Positions 51,955-61,481 are shown, numbered from the stretch's first letter. The stretch is DNA of 64,000 bases from Pseudoruminococcus massiliensis (GCF_900291955.1 NZ_OLMR01000007.1:1-64000), one strand, 5' to 3'. The notes: generated by a model not told the origin, from the letters alone. Numbers and translations are program-made.

Positions 51955-53485
51955 CGTCATCACTTCCTTGAATTTCTGTGCCAGGCATACTCTGAATAGT
52001 TGATGTAGATTTTGAAAGCAATTTCCAACCCGCTCTCACAAATACATCTCGCATAGCTGTCATACTAAATGGAGAAACTGGTGCTGTATATGGAACATCA
52101 AAGCTTTTCTTTCCGCAGATATTTACAAGCACCATACAGAATAAGAGCATTACTCCCCATATTCCAAGAAATGAACCAGCTATTATAAATAAAAACCTCA
52201 AAACTGCTGTCGGAGCGTAAAGGCTCGGAATTACATATGAACATATCGCTGTCAGGGCTACGACCATAAGTGTTGGTGCTCCAATTAAGCCTGCGTTTAC
52301 AGCGGTTTCCCCTATTACCAATGCTCCGACTATACTTACTGCGTGTCCTAAGGGCTGTGGCATACGCAAACCGGCTTCTCGCATTATTTCATAGACAAAA
52401 TGAATTACTATTGTTTCTACACCGAGTGGCATCGGCGTTGCCGCTATTGAACCTGCTATTTTCCCTAAAAGCTGTGACGGAAATAATTCAGGGTGAAATG
52501 AGCCTACTGCAACATATACTCCAGGAAGCATTATTGCTATAAAAAATGCTATATATTTCAGCCAACGGGTAAATGTCGCAAAATATGCACGATTGGAATA
52601 ATCATCGAGCGTTTGAAAATATTCTACAAACAAAAACGGAACTATCAGAGCAGAGGGTGTTCCATCAACTAATATCGCAATTCTTCCTTCGGAGATTTTT
52701 CCGCAAACTGTATCGGGGCGTTCGGAAATTCCAACCCCACTGAAAAATGAAAAATCACCCTTTTGTTCAAGATAAGGTGCAATATAACCTGAAGCCATAA
52801 CTGTTTTAAGATTTATTGAATTAAGACGCTTTTTCAGTTTTCGCAAAATACTTGGAGAAACTATATCTGTCATATAACAAAGACAAATATCGGTTTTACT
52901 CTCGCTGCCGATTGTCATTGTTTCAAATTTCATTTTTGGAGTTTTCATTCTTCGGCGAATGAGCGACATATTTATTCTTAGCGGTTCTACAAAGCCCTCT
53001 TTGGAACCTCTTTGCACTACATCGGAATCCGGTTCGGAAACACTTCTAAAGCTAAAACCTTGTATACCGAGTGCAAGCATTTTTGCGTAACCATCAACAG
53101 CAACTACCGCAAAACCTGACATAATAAATCTGTCTACATCTTCAATAGTTGCAATTTCTATCTGCTCGGAAGTACAGAGAACAGTATCGGAAATTTTTCT
53201 GAAAGCTTCTTCTGGAGTACCTTCATAGCTTTCATTTGAAACTGGTCTGATTACACCAAAGGCAAGAATTTCCTTATTAACCATACCCTCTATTGTGATT
53301 ATTCCAAAGCGGATACCATTCAAAGTCATTTTATGAATTGTCAGGTCGGCACTTTTATCAAAACGCTTTTCGAGAATTGCAGTATTCTCATCTAAAGATT
53401 TTGAGAGCGGAGTTGTTTTTTCTTCTTTCTTTTTTGGTTCGGATTTTTGATATATATCTTTCAGCTCGTTTATAAAACGATACAC
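51944..53485 (-). CDS. Spore germination receptor GerAA-type protein
   Basis: 513 residues. The large N-terminal soluble part contains TSAGIRFGIITIEGMV-like segments and LSLDENTAILEKRFDKSADL; the C-terminal half has membrane helices (YIAFFIAIMLPGVYVAVGSF, TLMVVALTAICSYVIPSLYA). The C-terminus is acidic (EIQGSDDDDD). GerA receptors sense nutrients in spores. It overlaps the GerAB-GerAC fusion by 11 bases, so all three components are translated together. Confidence 0.88.
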   Translation of the reverse strand: MYRFINELKDIYQKSEPKKKEEKTTPLSKSLDENTAILEKRFDKSADLTIHKMTLNGIRFGIITIEGMVNKEILAFGVIRPVSNESYEGTPEEAFRKISDTVLCTSEQIEIATIEDVDRFIMSGFAVVAVDGYAKMLALGIQGFSFRSVSEPDSDVVQRGSKEGFVEPLRINMSLIRRRMKTPKMKFETMTIGSESKTDICLCYMTDIVSPSILRKLKKRLNSINLKTVMASGYIAPYLEQKGDFSFFSGVGISERPDTVCGKISEGRIAILVDGTPSALIVPFLFVEYFQTLDDYSNRAYFATFTRWLKYIAFFIAIMLPGVYVAVGSFHPELFPSQLLGKIAGSIAATPMPLGVETIVIHFVYEIMREAGLRMPQPLGHAVSIVGALVIGETAVNAGLIGAPTLMVVALTAICSYVIPSLYAPTAVLRFLFIIAGSFLGIWGVMLLFCMVLVNICGKKSFDVPYTAPVSPFSMTAMRDVFVRAGWKLLSKSTSTIQSMPGTEIQGSDDDDD

Positions 53486-53506
53486 AATATCACCTCAGAT
53501 TGTTAT

Positions 53507-53600
53507 ACTCAAGCGGCGAGACGCCGCTCCAAGACACTTAAAATTTTTAAAGGCTTGCAGAATCCCCCATGGGTTTTAAGGGCAATGCTCTTAACCTGTT
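53507..53600. repeat. Partial palindromic element upstream of DUF421
   Basis: Contains gcggcgagacgccgc, ccaagacacttaaaattttt and aaaggcttgc, plus gttttaagggcaatgctctt. A degraded copy of the family. Confidence 0.6.
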
Positions 53601-53671
53601 TTTATTTTGAGGAATTTCTTGCGAATTATTCCACAAATTATTGATACAATATAACTGAAAGGTGTTGAATT

Positions 53672-54349
53672 ATGATTATTTCTGTTATACGAACTATTCT
53701 GCTTTATATAGTGATTATTCTTGCGATAAGAATTATGGGAAAACGACAGATTGGCGAATTACAGACAAGCGAACTTGTCGTTACACTTCTGATTTCTGAT
53801 ATTGCCGCAATTCCTATGCAAAATACTGAACAAAGTCTTTTGAGCGGTATTGTGCCTATTCTTATTCTTATCGTCTGTGAAATTATAATATCTTTCCTTA
53901 TGCTTAAACGAGCTGGTTTTCGCAGAATCATCTGTGGAAAGCCTATTGTTATAATATCTGATGGCAAAATCAATCAAAGTGAAATGCACCGACTTAGAAT
54001 GAGTACGGAAGATTTATCTGAGGAACTTAGACAACAGGGTATTTTTAACATTGAAGATGTAGGATTTGCTATTGTAGAAACAAATGGCAAGCTTAGCGTT
54101 CTTAAAAAGCCCGAAAAGGATATACCTACTGCTGAGGAACTTGGGATAAAAACTAATGATAAAGGTCTTGAGGTCGTTATAATAAGTGACGGAGAAATTT
54201 CAAAATGTTCTCTCAAAATATGTGGTCTTAGCAGAGATTGGCTTTTTGACACACTAAAAAAGGAAAACACCGAACTAAACGATGTTTTCCTTATGATTGC
54301 CAACGGACAAGGCGAATATAAAATTATTGAAAAGGAGTGTAAGATTTGA
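53672..54349 (+). CDS. DUF421 family membrane protein (YetF-like)
   Basis: 225 residues. About three N-terminal membrane helices contain RTILLYIVIILAIRIMGKRQ and IGELQTSELVVTLLISDIAA, then a cytoplasmic domain with KPIVIISDGKINQSEMHRLR and DLSEELRQQGIFNIEDVGFA, all DUF421 features. Members are linked to sporulation or spore membranes in Bacillus. Co-translated with DUF4363 by a four-base overlap. Molecular role unknown. Confidence 0.85.
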   Translation: MIISVIRTILLYIVIILAIRIMGKRQIGELQTSELVVTLLISDIAAIPMQNTEQSLLSGIVPILILIVCEIIISFLMLKRAGFRRIICGKPIVIISDGKINQSEMHRLRMSTEDLSEELRQQGIFNIEDVGFAIVETNGKLSVLKKPEKDIPTAEELGIKTNDKGLEVVIISDGEISKCSLKICGLSRDWLFDTLKKENTELNDVFLMIANGQGEYKIIEKECKI

Positions 54350-54726
54350 AACGATTGTTTATAGCCATTATTTTGCTTTTTATTGTAGCGGGATTATGCA
54401 CTTTTGAATTTACGCTGAATACAAAAGAATCTCAACACGCTTCTGAATACTTAAAAACAGCACAGCAACAAATGGTTGACGGTAACGAAAAAGAAGCTAT
54501 CCAAACAATGAAAAAGCTTAAAGAGCTTTGGGAAAGCAATGTTGAATCTATGCTGATATTTATTTCTCACGAAAAGCCTGACGAAATCTGCGAAAATATC
54601 GCTGTCGCAGAAAGCTATCTGAAAAGTGGTGAACTCCCTGAATTTTATGCAGAATGTAAGCGTATTGAAAATGAACTTGAGCATTTCAGAGATTTGGAAA
54701 TTCCTACTATAAATAATATACTATAA
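54346..54726 (+). CDS. DUF4363-like small membrane protein
   Basis: 126 residues: a single N-terminal membrane helix (RLFIAIILLFIVAGLCTFEF), then a helical soluble part with FISHEKPDEICENIAVAESY. This pairs with DUF421 in Clostridia. The four-base overlap suggests they form a unit. Function unknown. Confidence 0.75.
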   Translation: MKRLFIAIILLFIVAGLCTFEFTLNTKESQHASEYLKTAQQQMVDGNEKEAIQTMKKLKELWESNVESMLIFISHEKPDEICENIAVAESYLKSGELPEFYAECKRIENELEHFRDLEIPTINNIL

Positions 54727-54767
54727 AGTTTATATTATTCTAACATAAGTTTTATGGTAGCCAATGC

Positions 54768-54945
54768 AGAAATTACCAATGAACTACCGATTAGGGCGGA
54801 CTCCGTCCGCCCTTGAGAGAAAGGAATGTTAAGGGCGTTGCCCTTAAAACCCACCAAAGGCTCTGCCTTTGGAAACCGCAAGCTTTTGAAAAAGCTTGAG
54901 CAAAACTTTTAATTGTCTTAGGAAAGTTTATTAGTTAATCGGTGG
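54768..54945. repeat. Modular palindromic element (partial)
   Basis: Contains gggcggactccgtccgccc, aagggcgttgccctt, ccaaaggctctgcctttgg, aagcttttgaaaaagctt and the right terminus gagcaaaacttttaattgtc ttaggaaag. It starts in the same actaccgattag flank as other copies. Confidence 0.82.
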
Positions 54946-54953
54946 CTCGGTCA

Positions 54954-55616
54954 TCATTTTATGGCAGTCCATAGTTTTTTAACTGATTTCTGCGAATCAT
55001 CACCACAGAATATTACTATCTCATCTTTTGAATGAATTACTGTATCTCCTCGTGGGATATACAACTGTTCCCCCCTCACAACAGATACTATAAGAGATGA
55101 TGCTGGCATTTTTATATCTTTGATTGCATAGCCATCAAGTGCTGAATTTTCTGGCAAAGTAAACGACAATATTGCTGCTTTGCCTTTATTCAAGGTTGCA
55201 AGAAGTTGAGCACCAGCGTTTACAACCTCTTGCTCTATCATCTTAGTGATTATTTCTGTGCTACTAACAACTATATCAATATCAAGCTTTCTCATAGCCT
55301 CAAGGTTTCTTGGGTTATTGGCACGAGCTATAACTTTAGGAATTTTCAGCTCATTTTTGGCAAGCTGTGAGGCTACTATATTATCCTGGTCACGACCTGT
55401 AACTGCTATAAAGCAATCTACATTGTTGAAATCTAAAGAATTAAGTGTTTCTATATTTGTGGCATCTCCGCAGACAACTTCTATCTGAAGTTCGTTTGCG
55501 ACTTTTTCGCTTGCTTGTTTTGAAATTTCAATAACTGATACATCATATCTTCGGTCAATCAGATTTCTTGCCAAGCTATAACCAAGTCTTCCTCCGCCTG
55601 CAATTATAACCTTCAT
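54954..55616 (-). CDS. TrkA-like potassium transport regulatory protein (copy 1)
   Basis: 220 residues with the Rossmann RCK_N motif IIAGGGRLGYSLARNLIDRR and a TrkA_C-like end (DKDEIVIFCGDDSQK-like). TrkA/KtrA proteins bind NAD or ATP and regulate K+ channels. It follows a sister gene at 55641 with a 24-base gap; both would usually work with a TrkH or KtrB membrane protein, which is not in this window. Confidence 0.86.
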   Translation of the reverse strand: MKVIIAGGGRLGYSLARNLIDRRYDVSVIEISKQASEKVANELQIEVVCGDATNIETLNSLDFNNVDCFIAVTGRDQDNIVASQLAKNELKIPKVIARANNPRNLEAMRKLDIDIVVSSTEIITKMIEQEVVNAGAQLLATLNKGKAAILSFTLPENSALDGYAIKDIKMPASSLIVSVVRGEQLYIPRGDTVIHSKDEIVIFCGDDSQKSVKKLWTAIK

Positions 55617-55640
55617 AGCTTTTTTCCTTTCGTACTGAGA

Positions 55641-56261
55641 TTATCCTTCTCTGATATATAGTGCTGTATCCCCTGACTCAACCTCTATATTTGACATCAA
55701 GTCATAAATAAGCACTTTTCCGCTTTTACGCTTGATTCCAAATAATGACGCACCATCTTTTAACGGCAAGGCTGAAATCGCTCTGCCTACATATTTATCG
55801 TCAACCTTGATTGAATCAATCATAAAATTGGAATTATTAGCAATATTGATGTTATCTCCTCCACCAATAATGGCAGAATAGATAGTATTAGCTGAAATAT
55901 TGGTCTGGCATATTGTTTTCAGACCAAATTTATTTTTGAAGGCATTTTCACGATAGGAATTAGTTATTCGGGTAATAACATTTTCTACGCCAAAAAATTT
56001 CTTCACAATCTGAGAAACAGTTATATTGAGGTTATCGTCTGATGTTACTACTGCAACAGCATCGCAACTTTCTACACCTGCATCACGCAGAACATCCATA
56101 TCCATAGCTATGCCTGTTACAAAAAGTCCATCAAAATCTTCATGCAGAAGATGTATTCTATCAGGATTTTCGTCAACAACAGAAACATCGTGACCATTTC
56201 TATCAAACTCATTTGCAAGAACAGAACCTAAGTTCCCACAACCAATTATGAGTATATTCAT
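55641..56261 (-). CDS. TrkA-like potassium transport regulatory protein (copy 2)
   Basis: 206 residues: ILIIGCGNLGSVLANEFDRN, MDMDVLRDAGVESCDAVAVV, and NSNFMIDSIKVDDKYVGRAI for the C-terminal part. Same domain plan as copy 1 but sequence-diverged. Likely forms a hetero-oligomer or RCK ring with it. Confidence 0.86.
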   Translation of the reverse strand: MNILIIGCGNLGSVLANEFDRNGHDVSVVDENPDRIHLLHEDFDGLFVTGIAMDMDVLRDAGVESCDAVAVVTSDDNLNITVSQIVKKFFGVENVITRITNSYRENAFKNKFGLKTICQTNISANTIYSAIIGGGDNINIANNSNFMIDSIKVDDKYVGRAISALPLKDGASLFGIKRKSGKVLIYDLMSNIEVESGDTALYIREG

Positions 56262-56288
56262 AATAAGGAATCCTCCAAAACGGACATA

Positions 56289-57014
56289 TTATTTAAGTAA
56301 AAGTTTTTTGGCTTTTTTAAGGCTGCCGTCCATAACCTTATAATCAGCGAGAAGCTCGCCCTCAATTTCAGGAGATATATTTGTATGAAGATAGAGTGAA
56401 GCAAGTCCTGCATCGTGTGAACCCTTTATATCGGTTATATAATCATTGCCAATCATAATTGTTTCTGATTTCTTTAGTTTATAGCGTTTGAGAATTGTCT
56501 GATAGAATTTTACATCAGGCTTTTTGCAGCCCTCATCAGAAGAAATTACTATGCCATCAAATTCATCATAAATTCCAAGAAGCTTTAATTCTGGCTTTGT
56601 GAATGAACTTTGTGCGTTGGAAAGTAAATAAACCTTTCCGCCTGCCTCTTTTAAAGAACGAAGTAAATCTAAAGCACCGTCATAGAGCTTAATATACTTT
56701 AATGACATTGCACGAAATGATGCAGCCAAAAATGCAGCTAATTCATCGCTACATTCTGCTCCTTTTTCAGTTACAAGCCCCTTGAAAACGTCAATAAGCT
56801 CTAATTCTGGCTCATTTGTGTACTTTGTGGCAGGAACAGCCTTTTTTGCTTTTTCGCAAAGTTCATTATACTTACTTTGAAGTTCCTTTGTTTTATATTT
56901 TGCACCATACATAGCAAGAAGATTCTTAAAACTATGCCAAAGGCTTTTTTTGCCCTCATCTGTATGAATATCTACTAATGTTCCATAAAGGTCGAAAAGA
57001 TAATTTTTATACAT
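56289..57014 (-). CDS. HAD-family hydrolase, YjjG-like
   Basis: 241 residues from the ATG at 57012-57014 (ggagaaaaatttt); a slightly longer start lacks a site. Motif I is FDLYGTLVD, motif II LLSNAQSS, motif III KKPDVKFY and motif IV GNDYITDIKGSHDAG, with a four-helix cap between motifs I and II. Resembles nucleotidase-type HADs; substrate unknown. A palindrome-free gap of ~190 bases separates it from DUF2974. Confidence 0.86.
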   Translation of the reverse strand: MYKNYLFDLYGTLVDIHTDEGKKSLWHSFKNLLAMYGAKYKTKELQSKYNELCEKAKKAVPATKYTNEPELELIDVFKGLVTEKGAECSDELAAFLAASFRAMSLKYIKLYDGALDLLRSLKEAGGKVYLLSNAQSSFTKPELKLLGIYDEFDGIVISSDEGCKKPDVKFYQTILKRYKLKKSETIMIGNDYITDIKGSHDAGLASLYLHTNISPEIEGELLADYKVMDGSLKKAKKLLLK

Positions 57015-57206
57015 AAAATTTTTCTCCAATCCAAATGAACTTTACCCTATTTTAATATATTTTTGAAGATAAATCAACAGCTTATAGGATAAAATTTGTT
57101 TATTTTCTCATTTAACAAAAGCTAAAAATTTCACCAATTTTTTAAGTAAAACCTATACCTCTGATAATGAACTAAACTTAAAGCTGCTATGAACTAACAA
57201 TCTACA

Positions 57207-58319
57207 TTATTTAACAATCAGGTCTTTATTTATGACAACCTGCAATAGTCCTACTCTTGTACTCTTTAAAAGCGACATAAAAACTTGAGTTAATGCCTTG
57301 CGTGTAGGCTCATCAAGGTCTTTGATTGATTTCAGCATAGTTATTGCATTCATAAAAAGATTGCCTTCAAGTTCTTTTACAGTATTGGCATTTGTCTTTG
57401 TAAGAATTGTATACATAGTATCAACAAACTTCTCCCGCTGTTCATAATCTAAATTTGCAATCCACGCTTTGAGTGTATAATCAATAAATCTGCTTGTATT
57501 ATCAACAGCCTCAAGGCAAATAAAACTATCTATCTGCACACTCCAAGAATAAAGGTCGTGCTGTAAAAGTCCAAGTTGCGTACTATGTACAATGATATAT
57601 CTTTCTTCGTGATTAAGCAACATTCCTACGACAGATGATTGAGGCACAAAGGTATTAACTTTATTGCAAATTCTCTTATAGCCATCTTTTTGCAAAACTT
57701 TTTCATCAAAACCTGGTCCATCAAAATTATAAACGATTTCTATTCTATTTTGAACAGCCTCACTACAAAATGCCGCTGAATAAACTGCAAGATTTCCACC
57801 CTTTGAGTGTCCACCGACAAGCATATTTTCACTATGTCTTGATGCGATTTTCTCTATATAATCAACAGCTAATTCTTGTGCAGGCACTGGAAAGACAAAG
57901 CCCATATTGAAATCTTCTTTCCAACCTATAAGTGTATTGTCTGTTCCTCGGAAGGATATATAAAGCTCATTTTCATTGATTTTTATCGTAATAGCAGAAA
58001 ATTGCGTCTGCGTTTTCTCATCAATTTTATTTATATAATCAAACAATTTCATACTATTAAAACGCTTACTATTCAAAAGTTCATTCAAAAATTGAATATC
58101 CTCTTTTTGTATGACCATATTTTCTATATTGGGATAGGCTATCAACTTTTTTGCCATTTCTGCGATTGTTATTTCTTTACTGGAATTTTGATTCATTATA
58201 AGCTCAAACGGCAAATAAGACAATCTTGCAAGAATAACTCCATCAACATCATTAAATTCTCTTTCACTAAAGGATAAATCGCCACGCCAGAACATATAAT
58301 CAAAAATATTATTCGCCAT
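57207..58319 (-). CDS. DUF2974/Mbeg1-like lipase-fold protein
   Basis: 370 residues. The alpha/beta-hydrolase nucleophile is in MLVGGHSKGGNLAVYSAAFC (G-H-S-K-G), and ELYISFRGTDNTLIGWKEDF is the DUF2974 oxyanion-region motif. Later there is FNFDGPGFDE. These are common in Firmicutes as putative esterases of unknown substrate. Starts behind ggagaaaatgt. Confidence 0.83.
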   Translation of the reverse strand: MANNIFDYMFWRGDLSFSEREFNDVDGVILARLSYLPFELIMNQNSSKEITIAEMAKKLIAYPNIENMVIQKEDIQFLNELLNSKRFNSMKLFDYINKIDEKTQTQFSAITIKINENELYISFRGTDNTLIGWKEDFNMGFVFPVPAQELAVDYIEKIASRHSENMLVGGHSKGGNLAVYSAAFCSEAVQNRIEIVYNFDGPGFDEKVLQKDGYKRICNKVNTFVPQSSVVGMLLNHEERYIIVHSTQLGLLQHDLYSWSVQIDSFICLEAVDNTSRFIDYTLKAWIANLDYEQREKFVDTMYTILTKTNANTVKELEGNLFMNAITMLKSIKDLDEPTRKALTQVFMSLLKSTRVGLLQVVINKDLIVK

Positions 58320-58373
58320 TACATTTTCTCCATAACTATATATTAGTAATTATTTAAAGTTTTAATAAGTATA

Positions 58374-58462
58374 AAGCATTTCGCTGTCTGTGGACAGAGC
58401 TAAGAGCCTTGCCCTTGACCTATAAGCCTTTGAAAAAAGGCTTGTAGCGAAACTTTTAATTG
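58374..58462. repeat. Degraded palindromic element
   Basis: tttcgctgtctgtggacaga, aagccttgcccttga and the right terminus gtagcgaaacttttaattgc, all with changes from the common form. Confidence 0.7.
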
Positions 58463-58490
58463 CCACAAAATTTCTAGTATTGATTAAACT

Positions 58491-58533
58491 AATATGCACC
58501 CTGAAAGCAAGTTATACTTCCACGGTGCATATT
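58491..58533. terminator. Hairpin after minor pilin gene
   Basis: aatatgcacc and ggtgcatatt form a 10-bp stem with a ~23-nt loop between the pilus locus and the upstream gene. Confidence 0.5.
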
Positions 58534-58544
58534 AAAAATCATTT

Positions 58545-59591
58545 TTATTTATTGTTCTTTCTTAAAGAATAGCTCTTAATTATTGCAAAAACAAGCAAAC
58601 CTGCAATACAGAACATAAATATATATGGTGTATTATTTGAGTCGTCAGAAGTTTTTACAGGTGGTGTTGGTGTAGACGGAACTGAACTATCTATAATCTC
58701 TTTAGTATTAACAACTGTTAATTCTGCAATAGTACCCGCTCTACGAATATAACGGTCATTTTCGAGCTTGACTGAACCATGATTTGATAATGTAAATTCA
58801 CGAGGAGTTGAATCCAGTACATATCCGATTGGAGCTTGAGTTTCTATAAAACGATATGTTCCAAATGGAAGTTTCTTAATAACTATCTGTCCTTGTGCAT
58901 TTGTAGTTAAATCCGAACCGTAAGATTTCCAATAATAATTGCCCTGAGCATCTGAACCCTTCTCGGTATTATCTGGAATACTTTCGGTATTATTATAATA
59001 AATTTTGCTCTGGAAGCTGAAAGTTGCTCCAGCAAGAGGCTCTGTATTATCGCCACGCTTATTCAAAATTACTGCGGACTGGCTGAAAATTGAATTATCT
59101 GCAAACTTTGCCTTTATATTGACATCATATATTTCTTGATTATCGCTCATATAAGGCATAACTGTTATTGACGGCTGAATTATATATTCATCATCTTCAT
59201 CAGGCTGAATTATAAGATATACCTTATCTGCTGAAAGATTTGTGAAATATGCCTTTCCGTCAGATTGAACTTCGTTTACTATGCCAGAAATATTATTGCT
59301 TTTTGCATATTCTTCAAGTGTATAGCTGATTTTCTTAGCTGTACTTGTATCTGACCAACCATCAAAAGAAACTTTGCAATCTTTGAAATTATCATTCATT
59401 ACATAGCTTCCATTGACATAATCGGCAACATCAATCAACTTTAGCTGTGTACCTTGAAGTATTTCGTTTACCTCAACGGTTATTGAGCCAAGCTTTGTAT
59501 CGGCTGCATTAACACCTATAACCGAAAAGCTTATTGCAAAGGCACATAACAGAAACATTGCTACGATTTTTTTCAGATATTTATATCTCAT
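58545..59591 (-). CDS. Minor pilin, SpaA-type with non-canonical sorting signal
   Basis: 348 residues. Signal peptide ends in VIGVNAAD. Two immunoglobulin-like segments follow, and a Cna-B/SpaA-type beta-barrel with GTYRFIETQAPIGYVLDSTP (Thr-Glu-x-Ala-Pro E-box type). The C-terminal sorting region is PVKTSDDSNNTPYIFMFCIA then a membrane helix and RKNNK, with VKTSD where LPxTG is expected. Anchored or polymerised probably at the pilus base by one of the sortases. Confidence 0.83.
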   Translation of the reverse strand: MRYKYLKKIVAMFLLCAFAISFSVIGVNAADTKLGSITVEVNEILQGTQLKLIDVADYVNGSYVMNDNFKDCKVSFDGWSDTSTAKKISYTLEEYAKSNNISGIVNEVQSDGKAYFTNLSADKVYLIIQPDEDDEYIIQPSITVMPYMSDNQEIYDVNIKAKFADNSIFSQSAVILNKRGDNTEPLAGATFSFQSKIYYNNTESIPDNTEKGSDAQGNYYWKSYGSDLTTNAQGQIVIKKLPFGTYRFIETQAPIGYVLDSTPREFTLSNHGSVKLENDRYIRRAGTIAELTVVNTKEIIDSSVPSTPTPPVKTSDDSNNTPYIFMFCIAGLLVFAIIKSYSLRKNNK

Positions 59592-59605
59592 AAAATTTCC
59601 TCCTG

Positions 59606-60493
59606 CTAAGATTTTTGTTTTTCTTTGCTTGCTCTTTTTTTATTTTTGCGTTCTTTGCCTACTGGCAAGAAAAGTATCAACAAAATTATTGCTATAATTA
59701 TTATAGCAAGAACAATCACTGCAATAGTTACTATAACTTCTACTGAAAGCTGTTCTTCTCCGTCATCTTGTGTTGGCGGTGTGGTAGCAATTTCTTTTGC
59801 TTCTTCTTCGTATGGAATACGAGTTCCACGAACAAGAAGTCTGTGGTCATTGATGCCATATGGTGTACAAGTTAAAAGTGTGACATAGTCCTCGCCTTCG
59901 ACAATCTGTATATCACTATCGTCTTCGGGCAAAACCACCTTAATCTGGTCAACCTTATATGCAAGAACCTTTCCAAGAACATGAATATAAAATACATCGC
60001 CAAGTTCCATTTTATCAAGGTCTGTGAAAAGTTCCGCAGATGGCAAGCCTGTGTGTGCCGGCAAAACTGCATGTGTGCTTTTTCCACCAACTGGAAGCGA
60101 TGTTCCCTCCATATGACCTACGCCCTTTTGGAGAACCTCATCGGACATATCGTGAAAAATCGGCAGATAAATATTTATTTTAGGAATATCTACATAGCCG
60201 ATTGCGTCTGTGACGGTTAGAAGTGCTTCGTAGTTTATTACTGAAAGTGATTGCGTATCTTTTTTTGCAAGGGCTTCGTTATAATCATTTGCTTTTTTTT
60301 CGAGGGCTTCAATTTGTGAGTTGTCCATTTCCTTGACGGCATTATTATATGAGCCAATTTCTACACGAGATGTATATACCGAAAGCCAATTACTAACTTT
60401 CGGGTACATAAAAATTGCAATACCAACAAGTAAAAATAGAAAGATGAACACAAGAGGAAGCCTGCGTTTTACACGCTTTTTTATTGTTCCCAT
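59606..60493 (-). CDS. Class C sortase (pilus), copy 2
   Basis: 295 residues. An N-terminal membrane helix (RLPLVFIFLFLLVGIAIFMY) and a C-terminal one flank the catalytic domain; the His is in HAVLPAHTGLPSAELF, the Cys in TLLTCTPYGINDHRLLVRGT with its following Arg. Class C sortases link pilins. The sequence is similar to copy 1 (60496), consistent with tandem duplication. It starts after the copy 1 stop with a one- to three-base gap. Confidence 0.93.
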   Translation of the reverse strand: MGTIKKRVKRRLPLVFIFLFLLVGIAIFMYPKVSNWLSVYTSRVEIGSYNNAVKEMDNSQIEALEKKANDYNEALAKKDTQSLSVINYEALLTVTDAIGYVDIPKINIYLPIFHDMSDEVLQKGVGHMEGTSLPVGGKSTHAVLPAHTGLPSAELFTDLDKMELGDVFYIHVLGKVLAYKVDQIKVVLPEDDSDIQIVEGEDYVTLLTCTPYGINDHRLLVRGTRIPYEEEAKEIATTPPTQDDGEEQLSVEVIVTIAVIVLAIIIIAIILLILFLPVGKERKNKKRASKEKQKS

Positions 60494-60495
60494 TG

Positions 60496-61383
60496 CTATT
60501 CCTCCTGTTTTTCATCTGATTGCTTATCTTTAATGCGTTTTTCCGCTTTTTTACGGTCATTATGAAGTATTATACAAGCAATAATGAAAACGATAATAGC
60601 AACAAGTACAATCGCACCGATTACGAGAATCTGATTGATAACATTTTGAGAGAGAGAGTTATCAGATGTAGGCTGGTCGGGAATTTCTGAAGTACTTCCG
60701 CTATTTTCATCAGGAGTATATGGAACACGAGTTCCACGCACAAGAAGTCGGCGGTCATTTATGCCATAAGGTGTGCAAGTTAATAGTGTGACATAGTCTT
60801 CGCCAGAAACAATCCTAAGAGTATCTGTTTCATCTGGCTTAACATCTTGAATTTTATCAATCTTATAAGCAAGAACTTCATTCAAGATATGTATATAGAA
60901 CATATCGCCTACTTCGACTTGGTCAAGCTGTGTGAACATCTCTGCACTCGGCAAACCCGTATGTCCTGAAATTACACTATGCGTGTTTTTACCACCAACT
61001 GGCAAAGAAGTATTTTCGAGATAGCCACAGCCCTTTTCAAGAACTTCATTAGAAGTTCCGTAATATACTGGCAAATAGATATTAACCTTTGGTACATCTA
61101 CATAGCACATTATGCCATCAGTGCGGTTAAGACACTTTGCGTCTATATCGGTTTTCGAGCCACTATAAAGGCTTTTGTTATACTCATTAGCCTTAGCGAA
61201 AAGCTCATCAATCTCTGATGTATCGAGGTTTTTAACCTCATCATCATAGCTGCCGATAACAACATTGGCGGTCATAACCGAAACCAAATTACCCACGAAT
61301 GGATAAAGAATGGACGCAACACCAACGATAAAGAGTATTGCCATAACAAAGAGCGGCCATTTCTTAAGCTTTTTGTGTTTCAA
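60496..61383 (-). CDS. Class C sortase (pilus), copy 1
   Basis: 295 residues starting at a TTG (61381-61383) behind aaaggg. Catalytic motifs HSVISGHTGLPSAEMFTQLD, TLLTCTPYGINDRRLLVRGT; the C-terminus has a membrane helix and a charged tail. It follows the major pilin after a 140-base gap with a hairpin, and precedes the second sortase directly. Confidence 0.93.
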   Translation of the reverse strand: MKHKKLKKWPLFVMAILFIVGVASILYPFVGNLVSVMTANVVIGSYDDEVKNLDTSEIDELFAKANEYNKSLYSGSKTDIDAKCLNRTDGIMCYVDVPKVNIYLPVYYGTSNEVLEKGCGYLENTSLPVGGKNTHSVISGHTGLPSAEMFTQLDQVEVGDMFYIHILNEVLAYKIDKIQDVKPDETDTLRIVSGEDYVTLLTCTPYGINDRRLLVRGTRVPYTPDENSGSTSEIPDQPTSDNSLSQNVINQILVIGAIVLVAIIVFIIACIILHNDRKKAEKRIKDKQSDEKQEE

Positions 61384-61452
61384 GTTTTTACGCCCTTTCG
61401 CAAAGTTTTCCGAGAGGTTTGCCCCATTTTTGAGCCAAGCCCCTTGGAAAAC

Positions 61453-61481
61453 CTGCTCCGTCCAAAGCGGAAGCGGAGCAG
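61453..61481 (-). terminator. Attenuator hairpin between pilin and sortases
   Basis: On the minus strand CTGCTCCG and CGGAGCAG pair across ~13 bases and are followed by GTTTTCC. It may make the major pilin more abundant than the sortases. Confidence 0.5.

Noticed and set aside
20642-58462. Palindromic elements as Rho-independent terminators only
   Set aside because: Some copies lie within operons or far from gene ends and are much longer than terminators; modules occur without T runs.
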